A DNA stretch of 64,000 nucleotides from Hirundichthys speculiger. Lineage: Eukaryota; Chordata; Actinopteri; Beloniformes; Exocoetidae. The notes beneath the pieces were generated by a model that did not search any database, was not told where the DNA came from, and saw only the letters and a program-made list of their open reading frames with translations. Positions 57,255 to 64,000 of this stretch are shown here, one piece after another; within the stretch, counting starts at the first letter, position 1; each line of letters opens with the position of its first letter. Position numbers and translations under genes: made by a program. Where the stretch lies: contig JAGFBZ010000328.1 in assembly GCA_018398805.1 (NCBI GenBank), positions 601,001-665,000 of the forward strand, written 5' to 3'.

Positions 57255-57530
57255 CTTTTTTTCTGTCTGCATTTACATTCATGGTTAGAACCATCATCTA
57301 GCAAAACCATTTAGTATGTATATGCAATTCAATCTTATAGCAAACTTTTTTTGTGGGAGTGTGAAGGGTGAATGTGTCCTTCATCAGTCCTCTCTGGCAG
57401 TAAATTTTAACATCTTTTATTAACATCTTAAATCCAGAGAGGACTAAAAAACACCAGCAGTAAAATATTTAAAGACAATTAAAAGAGACGCGACAGTGAG
57501 GATGTGGTGTGTGCTGGGTTGTGTGAGGGG
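57255..57530 (-). mobile_element. Poly-A retroposon, copy 2
   Basis: Reverse complement of the 2509-2795 insert, including AAACCATTTAGTATGTATAT and CAGTCCTCTCTGGCAGTAAA. A T run at 57257-57263 is the remnant of the A tail. The match to the 2.5-kb copy ends near 57517, but this copy appears to continue 5'. Confidence 0.7.
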
Positions 57531-58135
57531 GTGTTTTGTAGTGGATTGTGTTTGGACAGCGAACAAACTTAAAAGATAAAATGTGGGAAGCAGAAACTAC
57601 TAACAAAAAAAACTGGGTGGACACCTTCTACCAAGTTATAGACCTGTATATGGAGAATTGATGTGAACGTGATCGATTGATTGTGTTGACAGTAGAGGGG
57701 GGTGTTGGGGGAGGGGTATGTATATGTGAGTGCCTATATACACTCAAATGTAAGTTATCAAAGTACCAAGGAGACTGTCACCACCATTACCAGGTGATTG
57801 GCTGATCTGACGTTTATTTTTGTTTGTGATTATTTCACCTAAAATCACCAAATTAATCCATCCCATTCATATACAACAGCTGAAACTCTGAACGGTTCTC
57901 TGTAATTCTGACCCTTGTTTTAACACAGCTGATTACTGAGTAACTTGAGGTTTAAGATAACGCCACATGGCCTCATCTTATTGCTACTAAAAATATCCCA
58001 TCTTAAGTCTAAATCAGATCTTGAGAGAAAAAGCGGCGGTTTTCTGCTCACTGGGATTCGTCTTTGCCCGTTTTCAAGAAGACTCCGTAATTAATTCAAT
58101 CATCCAATGTTCACCGCATAATATTTTCCCTTTTA
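57531..58135. other. Unassigned sequence, perhaps the 5' continuation of the retroposon
   Basis: No independent partner in the window. A + frame near 57578-57660 (KMWEAETTNKKNWVDTFYQV) looks vaguely like a LINE ORF2 C-terminus, but it is on the opposite strand to the neighbouring retroposon, so I do not call it. Confidence 0.3.
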
Positions 58136-58733
58136 TTACCTCCGCCAAGGAGGTTATGTTTTTGCCGGCGTTTATCTGTCTGTCTGTGTTCAAGATAACT
58201 CAAAAAGATATGGATGGATTTTGATGAAATTTTCAGGAGTTGTCAGAAATGTGAAAAGGAAGAACTGATTTCATTTTGGGTGTGATTCAGAAGAAATCCT
58301 GGATTCTGGATCACTTTCAAATTTTCGATAACATTGCGGTCAATCGGGCCGAAAATTTTGTTTCTCAATATCTCCGTTAATTATTGCCCAAAACTCATGA
58401 AATTTAACTCAGGGATTGACAATGGGAACCTCTATCAAATTTCCAAGGCTGATCTGGATCAGATCCAGAAATCCTGGATTCTGGATCACTTTCTAATTTT
58501 CAATAACATTGCGGTCAATGGGGCCAAAAATTTTGTTTCTTAATCTCTCCGTTAATTATTGCCCAAAACTCATGAAATTTGACTCAGGCATTGACAATGG
58601 GAACCTCTATCAAATTTCAAAGGCTGATCCGGATCTGATCCAGAAGGCGGATTTTATCGCCATCTGTAAATCGCTATATGGGGGAATTGTTGCGCTTGGC
58701 GGAGGTCTGCACTCTCCGACTGCTTTTCTAGTT
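58136..58733 (+). repeat. CTCCGCC-type repeat, longest copy, with internal duplication
   Basis: It starts TTACCTCCGCCAAGGAGG and ends CTTGGCGGAGGTCTGCACTC...GCTTTTCTAGTT, giving CCTCCGCCAAG inverted ends. The interior has two direct copies of a 176-bp segment (58293-58468 and 58469-about 58645), each beginning AAATCCTGGATTCTGGATC. Six further copies or fragments are in this window. Superfamily unknown; no transposase. Confidence 0.85.
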
Positions 58734-59618
58734 CATCCGTGCCAAGAATCATCTTAAAAGAAGAGGCGGGCCTTAAATGACATGATTTCCCTTTTGCTGT
58801 AGACACCGGCTTCCTGTGAAGTGCCTTTCCATACGGAATAGCATTTCCCATTTCGCTTAACACACTTGAGCGGGACGGCCTCCCCAGCAGACAGACTCGC
58901 ATTAATGCACTGCAGCATAAATGTTTCAGCCCACTTCCCCATCTGCCCAGCAATCCCATCGCAGTATCTCACAATAGATCCGCGTATTATCGGTCTTGGA
59001 TTGTTTGGTGAATGCTCAATGAAGATTTATGAGGGCGGAGGAAAACTCCGCTGAGCGGCTAGAGGTGCGCCCGGGAAATGACAGAACATAAAGCATGCGG
59101 ACGCGCATTCAGTGCCGCATGCGATTTACAATATCAGAGCTGGAATCCAAGGTGTTTGTGTGTGCGGGGAAGTTTTTATTTTTAAATATGCACAAGTTCA
59201 TGCTGCGGCATACCGTTTCCATCATCATTGTGGCAGATTATAAGGCTTCTGTTTGACTTGGTGGGATAGGACAGGCAGCGGGAACCCAGCACGGAAGATG
59301 ACTGCAAAACCCAGCTGGACGTGAAGCATTAGTCTGAACATTTATATTATCGTCATGCTTTGAGTCTATATTGGAGCACATCTCCCGCCGCCTGCTGCTA
59401 ATGTAATGATGGTCCCGTTCGTGACGCCAGATACGTTGCAGGCCTGTCGTCGGTCCGGTGAAATATCCTCCGATCTTCCGGTGCTGCAGGCACCGTTAAT
59501 GATGTCGGCGACGACTATCTGGGCCGTTTAGTTTATGACGAAGGGCTGAGTGGAGCTCCATGACATGTAATTAACACCGAAAACCTCCACCGCTAAAAAG
59601 AACAACAGAGAAAAAAGT
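58734..59618. other. Single-copy-looking sequence
   Basis: No repeat shared in the window. 58960-59560 is mixed, with patches such as GCGGACGCGCATTCAGTGCC, and resembles conserved non-coding DNA. No gene evidence. Confidence 0.35.
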
Positions 59619-59620
59619 TA

Positions 59621-60343
59621 CCATATTTTCTGGACTATAAGCCGCACCTGAATATAAGCCGCACCCATTAAAATATAAACAAAATATATATTTTGTCACA
59701 TATAAGCCGCATCAGACTATAAACCGCCGGTATCCAGGCTGAGAAATAAGATATTTACATCGAAAGATTTTGTACCATAAGTGTTTATTCATATCCCTGA
59801 ACTGATTTTTCCTCCTCCTGTGTACTGAAGCCACCCCACACAGCAAAGACATCCGGAACGGACCTGCGAAATTGGACCCGTATCGGGGTCCACTTGGACT
59901 CAGTGCCGGATCCGCTTTGGAGCCGGATCGCGGACCTGCTGGCTCCACGCTGCGTCCGGTCCGCATCTGCGATTAAAACCTTACCTCTGCTGCGGGTCCA
60001 CTCAGAACCCTGAAATCCACTGGGGAACCAAGAAACTGACTGGACAAACTGATAAATCCAGGTGTGTCTGAGTAGCTACAATAGTCAGACACACCTGGAT
60101 TAATCAGTTTGTCCAATAATAATAATAGGTATTGATGCTCACAAAATGAATGCAGAGTAGCATAGCCAACATAGGCTACTTAAAAACAGAATAGCAACTT
60201 GGTTTGTTTTTATGTTTTTGCACTTCCTGCTAGAGCGCCCCCTGAGGGCTGAAGAAAAATTAATAGAAAAGCTGCATCTCTGTATGAGCCTCATGGTTTA
60301 AAGCGTGGGACAAAAGTAGCGGCTTATAGTCCGGAAAATACGG
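59621..60343. mobile_element. TA-flanked MITE (CCGTATTTTCCGGACTATAA type), 723 bp
   Basis: Ends CCATATTTTCTGGACTATAA and TTATAGTCCGGAAAATACGG are inverted, with TA outside both (59619-59620, 60344-60345). AATATAAGCCGCACC repeats lie near the left end. A GC-rich 180-bp patch (59848-60030) of GGACC motifs in the middle is unlike the rest and may be a captured or nested sequence. Mariner-type assignment is from the TA duplication. Confidence 0.85.
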
Positions 60344-60345
60344 TA

Positions 60346-61943
60346 TGCTGAAAATACAGCCCTGAAAATAAAAATTATTCTGACAAATTAAGCAACTGGT
60401 AATATAATATAACTCATCTGAAATGGTCTTTTGGAGAAGTATGCACAAGAGCCTTTGCTGTCAAATTTTAAGTACAAATTTGGGTCTGATCAAAAAGTTT
60501 TGTGGAGGACGAGAAAATTGAACTCTTAAATGAGAGCGCTGGAACAGAGAAACATTTAAGTGTGTATTCATTCATGCCCATCTCCAGACGGATGCCTTTG
60601 TGGGAAATGTCAGTGAGGAGATAGTGGGGACGTTGTTGTCCAATTCATAGTTTCCAACTCTGAACAGTGCCGGTCTCAAATAAAATTACCCGTTCGCTCC
60701 CACGGCATCTAAATCACTGTGACTCTTAAGGACATCTTTTTTTGTGTGTGTGTACAGGGCTTTTTTTTTTTTTTTTTTTTTTTTCTGACTTAACGGCTCA
60801 CTATTTGAAGCGCTTTGGCCCTTATGCCTTATATAAACCATGAACCCGGGGAGTGATAAAGCGTTGCACTTCTCCCAATAAATAGAATAAGAAATCATCC
60901 TGACAGACCCTAAATCTCGGCTTAGGTGACTCTTCTTATGAGCGAGACTTCCTCAAGGTCAGCGTGATCACACTTTCTTCGGTGCGTGCAGCACTTGTGA
61001 TTAATAGGAGGGAGTGCATGGGTGGGGCGAGGATGCATGGACCGGGGGGGAAGAGGGATGGAGATTCAGAGGGTTAATGCATTGTCTTCGGCTGTAAATA
61101 GAGGCCACACAGAGTTGAACGCTTCCCAGCTGTGACTGTGATAAAAGGCGGCAAGTCCCGGGTTCCTTATTTAACAGTCAATGTCATGTCGGAGATAAAA
61201 CCACAAGTCTAATTATACAGAAAAAATAAAAAAAAACTGACTGATCTACCTGTGCTTTGAATGATTTCTAATGAAATGACACTTGCCGTGGTATACGAGT
61301 CATCACGATTACGCCCTCTGCTCTGTCAGTTGCACATTCACCAATTAAAAATGTCAAATATTCTACATAATGATATGCCTGGGGTTTCTTCAAAAACAAA
61401 AAGAATGATTCAAACTGAAATGAAATGAAGCTTCAGGTCGACTCATTTTCCGTCAACAACACGGCGGGCATCACCGGGGCAAGCGGGCGAAGGTGCTTTC
61501 AAGTGGGCCACCGAGGCACCGCGAGCCGCTTCAAAGCAGCTGCTGGTCAGCAGAGGGGAGCCCGCGGGTGGGGCGGCGCCACGCGGGCGCAGGTTGAGGC
61601 TTGATCATCTCAAAGCGCGGTCCGCCTGGATGGGGGCGTCTAATGTTGAAAGACGAGATGTATTCGACGGCCCCGGGATAAATCACAAGACGACGTCTGC
61701 ACAGGCATCAAGGTGCTGCATATTAAACGCCTTGCAGAGAAGAGGCGGCCTCACGTTGGAGGGGAGAAATGTGACTCTGGTTTGCTTCAAATGAAACAAG
61801 AAAGGGAGCGTTTGAAAATGAGGGAGCAGAGAGCTCTGAGTTTCTGACGATTACAGACGTAGGCTGGTGCAACAGACAGATGAAACCGTAGTCACAGCAT
61901 CAGGCTGGTGAACTGAGTTTGAACTGGTTGGTTTAACTACTCC
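60346..61943. other. Single-copy-looking sequence with simple repeats
   Basis: A T tract of about 25 lies at 60760-60784. 60900-61330 is mixed and unrepeated and could be regulatory. 61480-61640 is CG-rich. No gene recognised. Confidence 0.35.
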
Positions 61944-62549
61944 CAGGGACCAGTATGGACCTGCACAGGGACCAGTAAAGCATCTGCACAGGGACCAGTA
62001 TGTATCTGCACAGGGACCAGTATGCATCTGCGCAGGGACCAGTATGGACCTGCACAGGGACCAGTATGAACCTGCACAGGGACCAGTATGGACCTGCACA
62101 GGGACCAGTATGGACCTGCACAGGGACCAGTATGCATCTGCACAGGGACCAGTATGCATCTGCACAGGGACCAGTATATCTGCACAGGGACCAGTATGGA
62201 CCTGCACAGGGACCAGTATGCATCTGCACAGGGACCAGTATGCATCTGCACAGGGACCAGTATGGACCTGCACAGGGACCAGTATGAACCTGCACAGGGA
62301 CCAGTATGGACCTGCACAGGGACCAGTATGAACCTGCACAGGGACCAGTATGCATCTGCACAGGGACCAGTATGCATCTGCACAGGGACCAGTATGCATC
62401 TGCACAGGGACCAGTATGGACCTGCACAGGGACCAGTATGAACCTGCACAGGGACCAGTATGGACCTGCACAGGGACCAGTATGAACCTGCACAGGGACC
62501 AGTATGGACCTGCACAGGGACCAGTATGGACCTGCACAGGGACCAGTAT
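61944..62549 (+). repeat. Minisatellite, 22-bp unit, about 27 copies
   Basis: Unit CAGGGACCAGTATGGACCTG plus CA, with the centre varying among GGACC, GAACC and GCATC, and single variants (GTAAAGCATC, GTATATC). Because 22 is not a multiple of 3, three units make 22 codons and several frames on both strands stay open through it; the longest, 61851-62732 on the minus strand, is an artefact of this. Confidence 0.97.
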
Positions 62550-62764
62550 GGTCATTAGTGGGGAAACCAGGTTTAGTAAATGATTTGGTGTTGGGAATAG
62601 AACCAGTCCATCAGTGAACAGGATGGGATGATACGCGACGCCTGTGGTCACGTACTTAAAGGTACCTGCAGGACATGTGGTTTTGCTGGACATTTTAAAA
62701 TCGTACCAGATGTTTGACCCTCTCATCTCCACATCCTCCTCTGGCGCTTCGATATCCAGATTGA

Positions 62765-62882
62765 CAGATCGGTTCTCTCAGGGTTGGTGGTGATATAGCG
62801 AAAACCGAAAGGTCGCTGCATCAGTACTTAAATTTGCTGAAGTGTCTTTGGGCAGGACGCTGAACCCTATATCTGGGGTCAC
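62765..62882 (+). mobile_element. SINE-like fragment (tRNA-derived type)
   Basis: GAAGTGTCTTTGGGCAGGAC followed by GCTGAACCC, and upstream AACCGAAAGGTCGCTGC, match the body of a tRNA-derived SINE common in fish. The A and B boxes are not well preserved, and the tail is missing. Confidence 0.5.
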
Positions 62883-62947
62883 GCAACAGCGGTTCTGTCC
62901 GGACCCGTGACCAATGCAAAAAATTAATAGCGTCATTTTCACAGAGC

Positions 62948-64000
62948 CGTGGATATTTACAGCGGGCGCTGCTACTACGGTTAATGCTTTAATGTAGCTG
63001 CTAGATATTTACAGCGGGCGCTGCTACTACGGTTAATGCGGTAATCTAGCTGCTAGATATTTACAGCGGGCGCTGCTACTACGGTTAATGCGGTAATCTA
63101 GCTGCTAGATATTTACAGCGGGCGCTGCTACTACGGTTAATGCGGTAATCTAGCTGCTAGATATTTACAGCGGGCGCTGCTACTACGCTTAATGCGGTAA
63201 TCTAGCTGCTAGATATTTACAGCGGGCGCTGCTACTACGGTTAATGCGGTAATCTAGCTGCTAGATATATTTACAGCGGGGCGCTGCTACTACTGCTAAC
63301 GGTTAATACGGTAATCTAGCTGCTAGATATTTACAGCGGGCGCTGCTACTACGGTTATAATACGGTAATCTAGCTGCTAGATATTTACAGCGGGCGCTGC
63401 TACTACGGTTAACGGTAATCTAGCTGCTAGATATTTACAGCGGGCGCTGCTACTACGGTTAATACGGCGGTATCTATCTTTAGCTGCTACTAGTAATAGC
63501 TGCTATATTTACAGCGCTGCGGTAATAATCTAGCTGCTAGGCGCTGCTACTACGGTTAATGCGGTAATCTAGCTGCTAGATATTTACAGCGGGCGCTGCT
63601 ACTACTGCTTAATGCGGTAATCTAGCTGCTAGATATTTACAGCAGGCGGCGCTGCTTAAACTACTACGGTTAATAACGGTAATCTAGCTGCTAGATATTT
63701 ACAGCGGGCGCTGCGGTTACTACAGTTTAACTACACGGTAATCTAGCTGCTAGATATTTACAGCGGGGCGCTGCTACTACAGTTAACTACGGTAAGCTCT
63801 AGCGGCTAGATATTTACAGCGGGCGCTGCTACTTACTACGGTTAACATGCTAACGGTAATCTAGCTGCTAGATATTTACAGCGGGCGCTGCTAGCTGCTA
63901 GCGGCTTCTTAACGGGCTGCTAGATATCTACGGCTAATCTAGCTGCTAGATATTTACAGCGGGCGCTGCTACTAACTACGGTTAAACACGGTAATCTAGC
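62948..64000 (+). repeat. 52-bp satellite array, runs off the window
   Basis: The unit reads GATATTTACAGCGGGCGCTG, CTACTACGGTTAATGCGGTA, ATCTAGCTGCTA. The first six or so units are nearly identical; after about 63270 the units carry insertions and deletions of a few bases (for example TACTGCTAACGG, GGCGGCGC), giving about 20 units by the end. The array is still present at base 64000, so its full size is unknown. Confidence 0.95.

Noticed and set aside
57578..57660. Plus-strand frame resembling a LINE ORF2 end
   Set aside because: The adjoining retroposon is on the minus strand and the similarity is vague.
61944..62549. Regular repeats that might suggest a CRISPR array
   Set aside because: Units are contiguous with no unique spacers, and the genome is eukaryotic.
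61851..62732. 293-codon minus-strand frame and several others
   Set aside because: Produced by the 22-bp minisatellite, which is open in several frames on both strands.

Overview
This window looks like non-coding DNA from a teleost fish nuclear genome. The evidence is the set of dispersed repeats: many small hAT elements with 8-bp target duplications, TTAA-flanked piggyBac-like elements, TA-flanked Tc1/mariner-type elements, LINE reverse-transcriptase relics of kinds common in fish, AT and CA microsatellites and long minisatellites. I see no complete protein-coding gene, no tRNA or rRNA gene, no CRISPR array and nothing bacterial. The species is not identifiable from the sequence alone.

Layout. 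0-2 kb is single-copy-looking. 2.2-9.3 kb is dense repeat: a hAT derivative holding a poly-A retroposon, a LINE split by a TA-type MITE and a hAT MITE, a 888-bp piggyBac-type MITE, and a CTCCGCC-type repeat split by a retroposon tail. 10.2-15.1 kb holds a long hairpin, a hAT inside a hAT, and a minus-strand LINE split by a 1.16-kb hAT. 18.5-28.1 kb is another nested block. 29.7-30.4 kb is a minisatellite. 32.5-33.8 kb is a three-family nest that includes a hAT copy with a readable BED zinc finger. 37-39.2 kb has a MITE, a Tc1 transposase relic and a TTAA-bounded piggyBac element with an N-terminal transposase relic. 43.5-45.5 kb has a hAT with a repeated end. 46.09-46.62 kb is the only good sign of a host gene: a CpG-rich block ending in a strong splice donor, probably a promoter and 5' UTR exon on the + strand, so that some or all of 46.6-64 kb may be first intron. 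48.2-56.2 kb is dominated by one hAT-like family whose end is iterated in tandem. 58-60.3 kb has two more MITEs. The window closes with a 22-bp minisatellite and a 52-bp satellite that runs off the right edge.

How parts relate. Several insertions can be proved within the window, because another copy of the host repeat shows the empty site or because 8-bp, TTAA or TA duplications match exactly. The most unusual structures are (1) elements whose termini are multiplied inside one pair of target duplications (43.55-44.39, 55.22-56.23 kb) or iterated as a 110-bp array (48.5-49.1 kb), and (2) an inverted duplication of element end plus flank between 48.2 and 51.6 kb. Superfamily names rest on termini, target duplications and short protein motifs read by eye; no database search was possible.
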